NCBI GenBank assembly: GCA_016710075.1
Contig: JADJLO010000003.1
Span: 82,501-146,500 of the forward strand
Length of the DNA stretch: 64,000 bases
Direction of reading: 5' to 3'
Origin: Acidobacteriota bacterium
GTDB lineage: Bacteria; Acidobacteriota; Blastocatellia; RBC074
Shown piece by piece: positions 40,807 to 50,668 of this stretch (position 1 is the stretch's first letter; each line of letters starts with the position of its first letter). Position numbers and translations under genes: made by a program. The notes under the pieces were generated by a model, which saw nothing but the letters and a program-made list of their open reading frames with translations, ran no database searches and was not told where the DNA came from.

Positions 40807-43800
40807 ATGAGGAAGTTCACCAATGCGATTAAGCGGGGCGTAATGCCTGTTGCGCTGATGTCGTTGAGTTTGATTACTGCCGCAGGCTGGTGGGTGGCGA
40901 GTGCGCAGCAGCCGGCGAAGCCGTATGAATACAATGGTCCGCTCAAGGGGCTGCAGTATCGCAGCATTGGGCCGTATCGAGGAGGCCGTGTCACGGCAGT
41001 TACCGGAGTCACCAGCCAGCCGAATGTTTATTATTTCGGGGCGACAGGCGGCGGAGTTTTTAAATCGACCGATGGCGGCGTCAACTGGGAGCCGGTGACG
41101 GACGGATATCTGGGGACGGGATCGGTCGGTGCGGTAGCGGTCAGCGAATCGGATCCGAATGTGGTCTGGGTCGGAATGGGCGAATCGCCGATCAGAGGCA
41201 ACGTTTCGCATGGCGACGGGATTTACAAATCCGTCGATTCGGGCAAGAGCTGGAAGAAGATGGGGCTCGATGATACGCGTCAAATCGCGCGTGTGCGAAT
41301 TCACCCGCGCAATCCCGACATAGTTTTTGCCGCAGCGCTCGGCCACATCTTTGGCCCGAATGATCAGCGCGGCATCTTCAGGACGAAAGACGGTGGAAAG
41401 ACCTGGGAGAAGGTCCTTTATCGAGGCAACAAGGCCGGGGCGATCGACCTGATCATGGATCCGTCGAATCCGAATGTGCTCTATGCCGGATTCTGGGAGG
41501 TCTATCGCAAGCCGTGGACGCTTGAAAGCGGAGGTCCCGGCGGCGGGATATTCAAATCAATTGACGGCGGAGACACCTGGACTGAGCTGACGCGCAATCC
41601 GGGCCTGCCAAAAGGTGTCGTGGGGAAGATCGGCATCACGGTCTCTCCAGCCAATCCTGAAAGAGTCTGGGCGATAGTCGAAGCCGAGGATGGCGGCGTT
41701 TTCCGTTCGGACAATGGCGGCTCGACGTGGACGAAGGTGAATGAGTCGCGCAACCTGCGCCAGCGTGCCTGGTATTACAGTCGTATCTACGCCGATCCGA
41801 AGAATGCCGATACGATGTATGTCCTCAACACGGGATTCTACAGATCGATCGACGGAGGGCGGACTTACACGCCGATCAGCGTTCCTCACGGCGACAATCA
41901 TGACCTCTGGATTGCTCCGAACGATCCGATGAGGATGATTAACAGCAATGACGGCGGCGCGAATGTTTCGTTCGACGGCGGCAGAAACTGGACGGAGCAG
42001 GATCAGCCGACCGCCCAGTTTTATCGCGTGTCTCTCGACAACGATTTCCCCTACAACGTATACGGCGCGCAGCAGGACAATTCGACCGTCAGAATCGTTT
42101 CGCGTTCGATGGAGTTCGGCATCGACCGGACGCACTGGTACGACGTCGGAGGCGGCGAATCCGGCTGGATTGCGCCTTCGCCGAAGGACTCCAACATCGT
42201 GTTCGCCGGTTCATACGGAAATATGATCACCCGGTACGATAATCGCACCGGACAGCTTCGCAACGTCAACCCGTGGCCGGACAACCCAATGGGATGGGGC
42301 GCGGCGGAGTTGAAGTATCGATTCCAGTGGAACTTCCCGATACTTTTCTCGCCCCACGATCCGAACACGCTTTACATCGCCGGTAACCGGCTCTTCAAGT
42401 CGAACAACGAGGGGCAGAGCTGGACGGTGATCAGCCCCGATCTGACGCGCAACGACAAGACGAAGCAGGGGTCTTCGGGTGGCCCGATTACCAAGGACAA
42501 CACCAGCATCGAATACTACTGCACCATCTTCACCGTGGCGGAATCGGTCGTCCAGAAGGGCACAATCTGGACCGGGTCGGATGACGGTCTGGTCTATGTT
42601 TCCCGTGACAGTGGCGGCAAGTGGGACAATGTCACTCCAAAAGATATGCCCGAATGGATTCAGATCAATTCAATCGAGGCTTCTCCGTTTGATGCCGCGA
42701 CGGCATATTTCGCCGGTACGATGTACAAGAACGACGATTTCAGACCGTATCTCTATAAAACCAGCGATTACGGTAAGACGTGGAAGAAGATCGTCAATGG
42801 GATTCCGGATTCGGCCTTCACCCGTGTGATCCGCGAAGATCCGAATCGCCGAGGCCTGCTTTATGCGGGGACCGAAACCGGGATGTATGTTTCGTTCAAT
42901 GACGGCGAGAACTGGCAGTCGCTTCAATTGAATCTGCCTGTTGTCCCGATCACTGACCTTGCCATTCACAAGCGGGACAAGGATCTTGTTGTTGCGACGC
43001 AGGGGCGCAGCTTCTGGATTCTCGATGATCTGACCATACTGCATCAGTGGAAGGATGCGGTGGCGTCATCCGACATGCAGCTTTTCAAACCTGAAGAATC
43101 GTATCGCATGGCCGGTGGCGGAGGCCGCTTGCCCGCGAATGCGACAATCGGTCAGAACCCTCCTGCCGGCGCTACAATCTGGTACTACCTGAAAGAGAAG
43201 CCCAAAGGCGAGGTTGCAATAGAGATCCTCGATTCGGCAGGGAAGTCGATCAGGAAGTATTCGAGCAAGGCTCCGGAGGCGGCTCCTGCCGGACCTGTTG
43301 GCGAAGAGGGCTTCGGTTTCGGTGGGCCGCCTGCCCGCGTCATGGCCGATGCCGGGCTGAACCGCTTCGTCTGGGATATGCGATATCCTGACGCCGTCAG
43401 ATTCCCGGGGCTGATCTTCTGGGCCGGCGATACTCGCGGTCCGAAAGCAGTGCCGGGACAATATCAGGTCAAACTGTCAGTGGATGGTAAGCCGATGACG
43501 GAAAACTTCGAGATCAGGCTCGATCCGCGTCTCCAGGCGACTGTGCAGGATCTGCAAAAGCAGTTCGATCTCTCGCTCAAGATTCGCGACAAGCTGACCG
43601 AAACGCACAACGCGATCATCCAGATTCGCGATGTGCGCCGCCAGGTCGATGAATACGCCAGGCGCGTCAAGGATCAACCCAACAGCCAGCCGATCATCGA
43701 TGCGGTAAAAGCTTTGAATGCTAAACTGACCGCCATCGAAGTAGAGCTTTACCAGACTAAGAATCAGAGCAGCCAGGATCCTCTGAACTACCCCATCAAG

Positions 43801-44007
43801 CTCAACAATAAACTTGCGGCTGTTGCGGGAGTCGTCGGCGGATCCGATGCCGGGCCAACCGATCAGTCGCTGGCCGTTTATGACGAACTGACCGGCCTGA
43901 TCAACGCCCAGCTTGAGAAGCTCAAACAGGTGATCTCCACAGACGTCCCGGCTTTTAACAAGCTGGTTCGTGAAAAAGAGTTACCTGCGGTCTTCGTCAA
44001 GCCGTAA
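40807..44007 (+). CDS. Large exported sortilin/BNR-repeat beta-propeller protein
   Basis: 1066 residues with a signal peptide ending ASAQQ (residue 35). Successive BNR/Asp-box motifs of the type S-x-D-x-G-x-x-W are seen (KSTDGGVNW, KSVDSGKSW, RTKDGGKTW, KSIDGGDTW, RSDNGGSTW, VSFDGGRNW), giving two beta-propeller regions like VPS10/sortilin-fold proteins common in Acidobacteriota. After residue 800 come beta-rich and then coiled segments (VKDQPNSQPIIDAVKALN). Glycosidase activity is not implied by Asp boxes. It is probably a periplasmic or surface binding protein. It ends 7 bp before a strong hairpin terminator. Confidence 0.9.
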   Translation: MRKFTNAIKRGVMPVALMSLSLITAAGWWVASAQQPAKPYEYNGPLKGLQYRSIGPYRGGRVTAVTGVTSQPNVYYFGATGGGVFKSTDGGVNWEPVTDGYLGTGSVGAVAVSESDPNVVWVGMGESPIRGNVSHGDGIYKSVDSGKSWKKMGLDDTRQIARVRIHPRNPDIVFAAALGHIFGPNDQRGIFRTKDGGKTWEKVLYRGNKAGAIDLIMDPSNPNVLYAGFWEVYRKPWTLESGGPGGGIFKSIDGGDTWTELTRNPGLPKGVVGKIGITVSPANPERVWAIVEAEDGGVFRSDNGGSTWTKVNESRNLRQRAWYYSRIYADPKNADTMYVLNTGFYRSIDGGRTYTPISVPHGDNHDLWIAPNDPMRMINSNDGGANVSFDGGRNWTEQDQPTAQFYRVSLDNDFPYNVYGAQQDNSTVRIVSRSMEFGIDRTHWYDVGGGESGWIAPSPKDSNIVFAGSYGNMITRYDNRTGQLRNVNPWPDNPMGWGAAELKYRFQWNFPILFSPHDPNTLYIAGNRLFKSNNEGQSWTVISPDLTRNDKTKQGSSGGPITKDNTSIEYYCTIFTVAESVVQKGTIWTGSDDGLVYVSRDSGGKWDNVTPKDMPEWIQINSIEASPFDAATAYFAGTMYKNDDFRPYLYKTSDYGKTWKKIVNGIPDSAFTRVIREDPNRRGLLYAGTETGMYVSFNDGENWQSLQLNLPVVPITDLAIHKRDKDLVVATQGRSFWILDDLTILHQWKDAVASSDMQLFKPEESYRMAGGGGRLPANATIGQNPPAGATIWYYLKEKPKGEVAIEILDSAGKSIRKYSSKAPEAAPAGPVGEEGFGFGGPPARVMADAGLNRFVWDMRYPDAVRFPGLIFWAGDTRGPKAVPGQYQVKLSVDGKPMTENFEIRLDPRLQATVQDLQKQFDLSLKIRDKLTETHNAIIQIRDVRRQVDEYARRVKDQPNSQPIIDAVKALNAKLTAIEVELYQTKNQSSQDPLNYPIKLNNKLAAVAGVVGGSDAGPTDQSLAVYDELTGLINAQLEKLKQVISTDVPAFNKLVREKELPAVFVKP

Positions 44008-44014
44008 CTCCTAT

Positions 44015-44050
44015 CCGGCGCAGCAACCGCCCACTCTGTTGCTGCGCCGG
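44015..44050 (+). terminator. Perfect 13-bp hairpin terminator
   Basis: CCGGCGCAGCAAC (44015-44027) and GTTGCTGCGCCGG (44038-44050) pair exactly over a 10-nt loop, just past the BNR gene stop. The tail TCTTG is only weakly U-rich. Confidence 0.88.
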
Positions 44051-44066
44051 TCTTGAATAATTCCTC

Positions 44067-45056
44067 ATGCATATCTCCCGCATTACGAGCAGTTTTGACA
44101 ATCAGGTTCACAGGATCAGCGCCACGGTGATGGGGACGGAAGTCTGGTTCGAATCGCCTGACGTCGAGCTTCGCCCATCTGCAGAGGCCTTCGCTTCGGC
44201 TTTCTTAATCCCGTCCCTTCACATTGCTGAAGCTCTTGAAATTGATCAACCGCTCGATCCGGTCTGGCTGTCAAATATCAAAAACATTCTGTCGGTGGCT
44301 TCCGAATGGTGGGCTTATCCTGAAATTCCGCCCCGGACATCATCTGTGAACCCCTTGATCAAGGCCGCATCCTGCAAGACAGGCCTTTCCTTCAGCGGCG
44401 GCGCCGATTCTTTCTACTCTCTTCTTCGCTATGGCCGTAAGATCGATTACCTTGTTTTCATTCAGGGATTCGATATGAGATGGGATGATAACAGCAGGCT
44501 TGAAGCCTACAGGGAATCGCTTAATCGTGTGGCATCGCAGTTCGGCGCAAAAACAATCATCCTGCGCACCAACATCAAAGAGCATCCACTGTTCAACGAA
44601 ATTTCCTGGGCGGTGACTCACGGTGGAGTTCTCACTGCGGCTGGGCATCTTCTCAGTAACGTAATAGACAATTTCGTCATCTCCTCATCGATTTCAAAAG
44701 AACGTGACCAGCCCTGGGGATCCCACTGGAGAATCGATGAGCACTGGTCTTCATCAAATCTGCGAATCACTCATTTCGGGGCCGAAGTCCAGAGGAACGA
44801 GAAACTAAGAATGATCGCGAGCGAGCCTCTGGTCCGCTCAAATCTGCGCGTCTGCTGGGAAAACAGGACAGACTCGGGCAACTGCTCGGTCTGCGAGAAA
44901 TGCATCAGGACCAGGATCACGCTGATGATGGCAGGGGAGCTTGAGAATTATCAGGTTTTTCAGGGCCCGGCATCCCTGGTCGAGGACATCGATAATATTC
45001 CCTGCTCAAGCGGGAAGATGATCATCTTCGACAAGGCGGTGAAAGACAAAAACTGA
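44067..45056 (+). CDS. PP-loop ATPase, QueC-like with Cys cluster, function unknown
   Basis: 329 residues. The PP-loop ATP pyrophosphatase motif is SFSGGADSFYSLL (residues about 111-123). Conserved downstream are FIQGFDM, GHLLSNV and SSSISKERDQPWGSHW. A C-terminal cysteine cluster NCSVCEKCIRT matches the zinc-binding C-x2-C-x2-C of QueC-type enzymes. The N-terminal 100 residues do not belong to QueC. PP-loop enzymes adenylate a carboxylate or carbonyl before amidation or thiolation. The substrate cannot be told from sequence. QueF at 54732 is too far away to argue for a queuosine operon. Confidence 0.8.
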   Translation: MHISRITSSFDNQVHRISATVMGTEVWFESPDVELRPSAEAFASAFLIPSLHIAEALEIDQPLDPVWLSNIKNILSVASEWWAYPEIPPRTSSVNPLIKAASCKTGLSFSGGADSFYSLLRYGRKIDYLVFIQGFDMRWDDNSRLEAYRESLNRVASQFGAKTIILRTNIKEHPLFNEISWAVTHGGVLTAAGHLLSNVIDNFVISSSISKERDQPWGSHWRIDEHWSSSNLRITHFGAEVQRNEKLRMIASEPLVRSNLRVCWENRTDSGNCSVCEKCIRTRITLMMAGELENYQVFQGPASLVEDIDNIPCSSGKMIIFDKAVKDKN

Positions 45057-45180
45057 GCCCGGAGCTGAGACGTGCTCTCAGAGCCTTGATCAGAAGGACC
45101 AAACGATATCGAAACCCGCTTTACCAGCGTGTTATAGCGCCTGTCGTCAGATTGAAATCCCGGATATTCGGTTTAACCAG

Positions 45181-46467
45181 ATGAGCAAACTAAATAAATC
45201 CACATACACATCGGTTCTGACATTCGTCGGTCTTACAGGTGGTTTTGCCTGTGGCATCGCAATCAATCATTGGCATAGCCCGGCGCTGATGAGATTTTCA
45301 TCCATTCTTGAGCCTGTCGGTGTGATCTGGACCAATGCTCTCAGGATGACCATTATTCCCCTGATCGTATCCACTCTTGTGATTGGAATCACTTCGATCA
45401 GAGATCAGAGGATGATGGGCAGGCTTGGGGGGCTGTCAATTATCACCTTTATCGGTTTGCTGATTTTCGGAGCTGTTTATTCGAATTTCACGACAAGGGC
45501 GTTGATGGGCCGGTTCAGACTCGATTCCGATTCGGTAGCGGCGATGAGATCAACGCCGAGCGTCGATCCGAAGCTTTACGCCCAGGAATCGAAACCGGCG
45601 GGAATCACGGAAACTCTGACCGGAATCATTCCTTCCAACCCATTCAAATCAGCCGCTGATGGCGCGCTCCTGCCCCTGATAGTCTTCACCGCCGTTTTCG
45701 CCATGGCTTTGAGCCGCATCGAAGATGATCGGCGGCAGTTGATGCTTAAATTTTTACGCTCTTTCTGATGTTTCGATGACGATGGTCAGGTGGGTTCTGA
45801 AGTTCATGCCGGTCGGAGTCTTCGCGCTGGTTCTGCCGATGGCCTCACGGATGGGTCTCAGCATTGTCGGAGTTCTGGGGTATTACACCATTCTGGTCTG
45901 TTCGATTCTGATAATTTATACGTTGTTGCTATACCCAATTGCAGTTTTTGCCGGCAGGGTTTCATGGAGAGCGTTCGCCGGAGCATCTGCGCCCGCTCAG
46001 GCTGTAGCGGCCAGTTCAAGGTCATCCATGGCTTCGCTGCCGGCTCTTATTGACGGGGCGCAGAGACATTTGCCTTATTCGCAGGAGTCTCCAACTTTAT
46101 TCTTTCGCTGGCGACCTCGACTTTTAAAATCAATCGCACTGTGTCTTCGACCACGACACTTCTCTTTTACGCCTATGTGTATGGACTGAATTTCGATTTG
46201 ATAACTTTAGGGGTTTTTACCCTTACCGTGATTGCTCAAAGTTTTACGACGCCGGGAATTCCCGGCGGAGCGCCGATGCCGATGCTGCCGGTCTACGTCG
46301 CCCTCGGAGTTCCTGTCGAAGGATATATCCTGCTCCAAACGACGGAGCCGATCACTGATTTAGTCAAAACGGTAGTGAATGTGACCGGCAATATGACTGC
46401 ACTGACTATTGTTTCACGCATCGCAGGCGTGGAGGAAGAAGAAGAGAGTACGAAACAGACGGAATAA
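45181..46467 (+). CDS. Dicarboxylate/amino acid:cation symporter (DAACS), frameshifted
   Basis: Frames 45181-45768, 45776-about 46080 and about 46080-46467 join into one symporter of about 425 residues if single bases are restored near 45762 and 46080. It has multiple membrane segments, ALRMTIIPLIVSTLVIG, a SSRSSMASLPAL substrate loop (serine-rich tip), and the C-terminal GIPGGAPMPML and VVNVTGNM typical of GltP/DctA-type sodium or proton symporters. The last residues, EEEEESTKQTE and the stop codon, are encoded inside the left arm of a family A repeat. Confidence 0.85.
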
Positions 46468-46615
46468 ACGAAACAAACGAAAAGTTAACAAAACGTTAAT
46501 TGTTCGAGGACAACCGAATTAACGTCAATTCAATTTTTAATTGCAGAATTCATCGCTTAGCTTTTTTCGTTTGTTTCGTTTATTTCGTCTGTTTCGTACT
46601 CTCTTCTTCTTCTTC
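46433..46615. repeat. Family A inverted repeat, copy A4 (longest arms)
   Basis: Arms of about 50 bp, from GGAAGAAGAAGAGAGTACG (46433 onward) to its complement ending near 46615. Between convergent genes. The left arm codes the C-terminus of the symporter and the right arm touches the acylase stop. Loop of about 75 bp is AT-rich. Confidence 0.93.
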
Positions 46616-48974
46616 CTATGGTTCGAGTACCAGCCTATCCTTTGACATCGACTCGACTTTTTGTCGGCTGAAAAGCAGCGGGAAGTATTTGCCATCAGCC
46701 CACATTGGCAGCAGGTCGCCGTAATGACGGCTTCCGGGTTGAGCCGACTGGCCCGGGACGTTGGTTCCGACCGAGTTATCCCAATCCCCGACATCGAGAA
46801 TCTGGCGGTATGAAGCCCCGTGATTTTGTCTGAAGCCCGGGCCGCTGGTGTTGTTGACGGTGTTGGCATCGCCTCCGCGTTCGACTTCCTGCAGATCCAT
46901 GAGGGCTTTCCAGTCCTGGTTGTTCGAAAGCGAGTGATTGAATGAAGCCTTGTGCAGGCTTCCCCAGCGCCATTTTGAAGGGTCGGCGCCGTGCTTCGAT
47001 TTTGCTTCAACAACTGCTTCTTCAATGCTCTTCAGCATTGCTGCATCACGGGCGACCAGAGGGTTATCTCCAAACCACTTTTGTCAGGTTTCTTCAGGGC
47101 CTCTATGGTTTTGAGCAAAGAGATCCGGGGGGCGACCACAGCCCAGGCATCTACCGGAATCTTCGGTTTGAAGATGGCTGCGGGCAGCTTTGTCAGCCAG
47201 TATTCGAACAATGCGGCTGAATTGGAATCCCGGCCGAGCACGCAGTCCCAGTTTGTCAGCATTTCCACGTATTGTTTCATCTCGGGCTTTGCGCCCTGAA
47301 CGCCGCGCAGAATGCCGGTCAGTTCACGTGCCGGCAGCGACAGTTCATCGTGCTGGAGTTTCTGGAAATCCGCCACGCTGAACTTTTTATTCGAGGTTCG
47401 AGAACTTCCGCGATTCGCATGAATCTTATCGGATTGGACCATTCGTAGCCCAAATTCGTATTTGTAATCAGGCGGCAGGATGTTGTGGTTTGCCGTCGCG
47501 ACAAAATGGTCATTCGGGTTGTATTTCTGAGGCATTTTGGAGACGGGCAGGAATCCCTGCCATTCGTATCTGCCATCGGCGCCGGGCACAGGCAGCAGTC
47601 CTGACCAGCCCTTGCGAATCGGTGTCATTCCGGCGGCGACCCAGCCTATGTTTCCGTCAACGTCGGCGTATATCAGGTTCTCGGATGGGACTTTCCATTT
47701 ATCCATGGCTTTCAGAAATTGATCCCAGTTTTGAACGCGGTTGAGTGTCAGGGAAGCCAGGTATCCGGCCGTCCCCGGCTCGCTCCCCACCCATTTAAGC
47801 GCGTAAGCACGGCGCAGCGCCGGATCCTCATAAATCACTGGCCCGTGAATGGTGAATTTCAGTTCGACTTCCCGCGGCCGGCTTTCGCCTTTGACGTTGA
47901 TTCGTTCGCGTTCGATCCGCATCTTCTCCACTTGCCGCGATATCTATATTCATTGGGGTTGGCGGGATTAATCTCCTCGACGTAAAGATCCTGCTGATCG
48001 ATGCCGACGATGGTGAATCCGAATCCCACGCGCTCGTTATGGCCCGCGGCGACTCCGGGCAGAGATGGCTCGCCGGCTCCGATCACGTTCCAGCCCGGCC
48101 CGACGAGATGAACCATGTAGCGCAGGCTGGGCAGGGCAATTGCCCTGTGAGGATCGTTTGCCAGCAGCGGTTTTCCCGTAGCCGACATCGAGCCGTCGAT
48201 TACCCAGTTGTTGCTGCCGTCGCTTGGATTGAAGACAATGGGCCCGCCGGCGGCTGTGGCAGATTTGAGGATCTCCCCGTCTATTCCGTTCAGATCGAGC
48301 CCTTCGGGAATCTCTACCTTGCGGAAGGGCTCGGTTTCAAACCATTCATCGACGAACTCTTTACCGAATTGACGGACAAACCGGGCGCGCTGAACTTCAG
48401 TCGTGGCATTGCGGGTCATGACATAGCCGGCCATTCGCGTGAGGCAGACTTCCGGCGTCCAAGGTTCGGGCTTGACTCCGGTCAACTGGAATTCGATCGG
48501 CAGGCGGTTTTTGCTGATCTCTATGTTGGCGTTCACACCGCGAACGAATGCTTCGATTATCTGCTTCGCATCCGGAGCATAACTCTCATACTCTGTCTTC
48601 ATGTCGCCGCGATAACGCAGCAGTCTGGCGAATTTGTCGCGTTCGACGGCGCTCGGGCCGATGACCTCGGAAAGCTTGCCTTCTCCCTGGCGGCGCCACA
48701 AATCCATCTGCCACAATCTATCCTGGGCTGCGACGAAACCCTGTGCGAAGAAGAGATCGTCCTGGGTCTCGGCGTAGATGTGTGCGATGCCCCATTCGTC
48801 GCGCAGGATCTTCACCGCTTTCTGCAGCCCCTTGAGTCTTATCGTCCCGGTGGTTTGAGCCAGCACGGCATTTGCCCGCGAGACGAGATCTTCCTGTTGT
48901 GAAGTCTGTGTGTATGCCGCAAAACTCAGCAGCGGCAGAATAATCAGAATGCAAGCAGCAATGCGATTTTTCAT
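46616..48974 (-). CDS. Penicillin acylase family Ntn-hydrolase, exported (frameshifted)
   Basis: Frames 48974-47859, 47931-47032 and 47038-46616 make one protein of about 785 residues. Signal peptide MKNRIAACILIILPLLSFAAYTQ. The alpha-chain region has DEWGIAHIYAETQDDLFFAQGF. Ser about 254 in SDGSNNWVIDG is the autocatalytic N-terminal nucleophile of the beta chain. ANDPHRAIALP and the ATANHNILPP pocket follow. A pair of compensating indels is suspected near 47400-47420. The family hydrolyses amide bonds of acylated amino acids, beta-lactams or acyl-homoserine lactones; the substrate is unknown. It follows a membrane protein and a TonB receptor in the same direction. Confidence 0.88.
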
Positions 48975-49085
48975 GTTTGCTCCGAAATATAGGATTTCAT
49001 CACCAACCCTGGCGTTCCTGGCGATGAAAATGTCTTCATCCCTGCAAAATCCGTGGATTCGGGAACTTTAACTAAAGCTGCCCCT

Positions 49086-50650
49086 TCAGGGATGCGGCTG
49101 ACCGGCTTTGGGTTTCTCTGTTGTTGCCGTCGCTTCGGTCCCGAAGCGAATCTGTCTTACACCACCGCTCGCGGGATTGTTTCCATAAATGGCACGGACG
49201 ACTCCCCAATCAAGAAGAATTGAGATTGACGCGCAGGCAATGCCGATCAATACGGCTTTTTTGATAATCCTGTTGTAATCGATTTTAGTAACAGCTCCGC
49301 TGATTTCTGATTTTGAATAAATCAGCAAAATCATGGAACAGATGACGGCGTTGAGAAATATCACTCCCTCGGTGATCATCCTCTGAGGAGCAAACGAGAC
49401 GATCGCCCGTTCGAAATTCCCGGCAACCATCATCCATAAAAAGACAAGATAAAGCGCCTGCCCCTTGCCAAGCCAGTTTGACGGCATCATCGCAACAGGC
49501 TCTCGATGATGCCTTATCAGCAAGGCGATGACGGCCACACCGAGCAGAATGAATGCTGCGTCGAACCAGACCTGAGACGGGATGCCCGCGATCATTGCAG
49601 GCACGGTTTTCGCTTTCACCCATGCCTCAGGGTTCTTCCGCAGATTGAGCCACGGCACTACCAATAAAACAAAGCTTGCGGCAAACAGGTCCATCCACCG
49701 TTTTTTCCGGTCTCATTTTCAACCTGCGATTCATTTCTGGAAAGATAGATCAGAGCCGCGGCAAGACCGATTCCATTAATGAAGCCGTAGGTCTGTTCCA
49801 TGACGCTGTGCCAGTTGGTTGCCCAACCGGTTTTGAGCCCCATCAGCTTGATTGCCGTAGCTGATGCGAAACCGAAGCCTCCGAAGAATGCCGATACGAT
49901 CGACGCCAGGAGCGGCCCATTCCATTTTTGACGATAGAAGAATAACCAGATGCCCGCGGTCATCCCCACGCATCCTGCCCAACTGTCGCCTCTCGGCGGG
50001 GTCATTCTCCAACCCAGAACCAGCACCAGCACGGCGAAGCCGGCCCACCATCCAGCAGCCGCATGAAGGATGAGTGAGCTCGCCTGATCAATCCGCCTGC
50101 GGATGAGAGATAAAATCAGAATCGCCGCGATTGCCGTCGTTGCCGCGAGCCAGTCCGTGTCGTACCAGTAGAGGGGGCTCTCCTGGCGATAATCGGGATT
50201 AACATAGACCAGCGAATTTTCAAAAATATCCTGCAGAAACCATGCAATGAAGACGGCGATCAGCGGAAGGGTAAACTCGTTGAGTTTTTCTCTCGAGAGC
50301 GTCGCCGGAAGAGCCGTGCCGGCGCCGCCAATCGCTGCCCATAAAAACCCGATCAGGAATAGAGATCCGAATCCGTAAAGCACCGAAGCCGAATGGCCGG
50401 AATGGGTGTACCCGATGACCTGGCCGTAGGACATGCTGCCGCCGAACGACCATCCGATCGCTCCGAACATGCCGAACCACGCAATTCTCGATTGCCAGTC
50501 CCGCCGGCCGCCAAGAAGCACCAAGGCCATTGCTGCAAGCGCGCCGGGGATCATCGCGCCAAATTCATGTCCGAAGTTGCCGCGTATCCCCCAGCCGATC
50601 GACAGCGATAATGCCGTCAAGAGAAAGATCGGAAAATTCCTTTTGATCAT
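49086..50650 (-). CDS. Multi-pass membrane protein, unknown function (frameshifted)
   Basis: Frames 50650-49658 and 49694-49086 join into about 520 residues if a base is restored near 49690 (NGGWT continuing as DLFAASFVLLVVPWL). About 12-14 hydrophobic segments are visible, with conserved-looking loops RGNFGHEFGAMIPGA, SYGQVIGYTH and RMTPPRGDSWAGC. I do not recognise a family. The start is 18 bp after the TonB receptor stop and the gene precedes penicillin acylase, which suggests a transport and processing unit. Confidence 0.7.
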
Positions 50651-50668
50651 GTCATTCCTTTGTATTTT

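Noticed and set aside
45057..45180. Possible tRNA or small RNA before the symporter
   Set aside because: No cloverleaf or T-loop words; only ordinary intergenic sequence seen.
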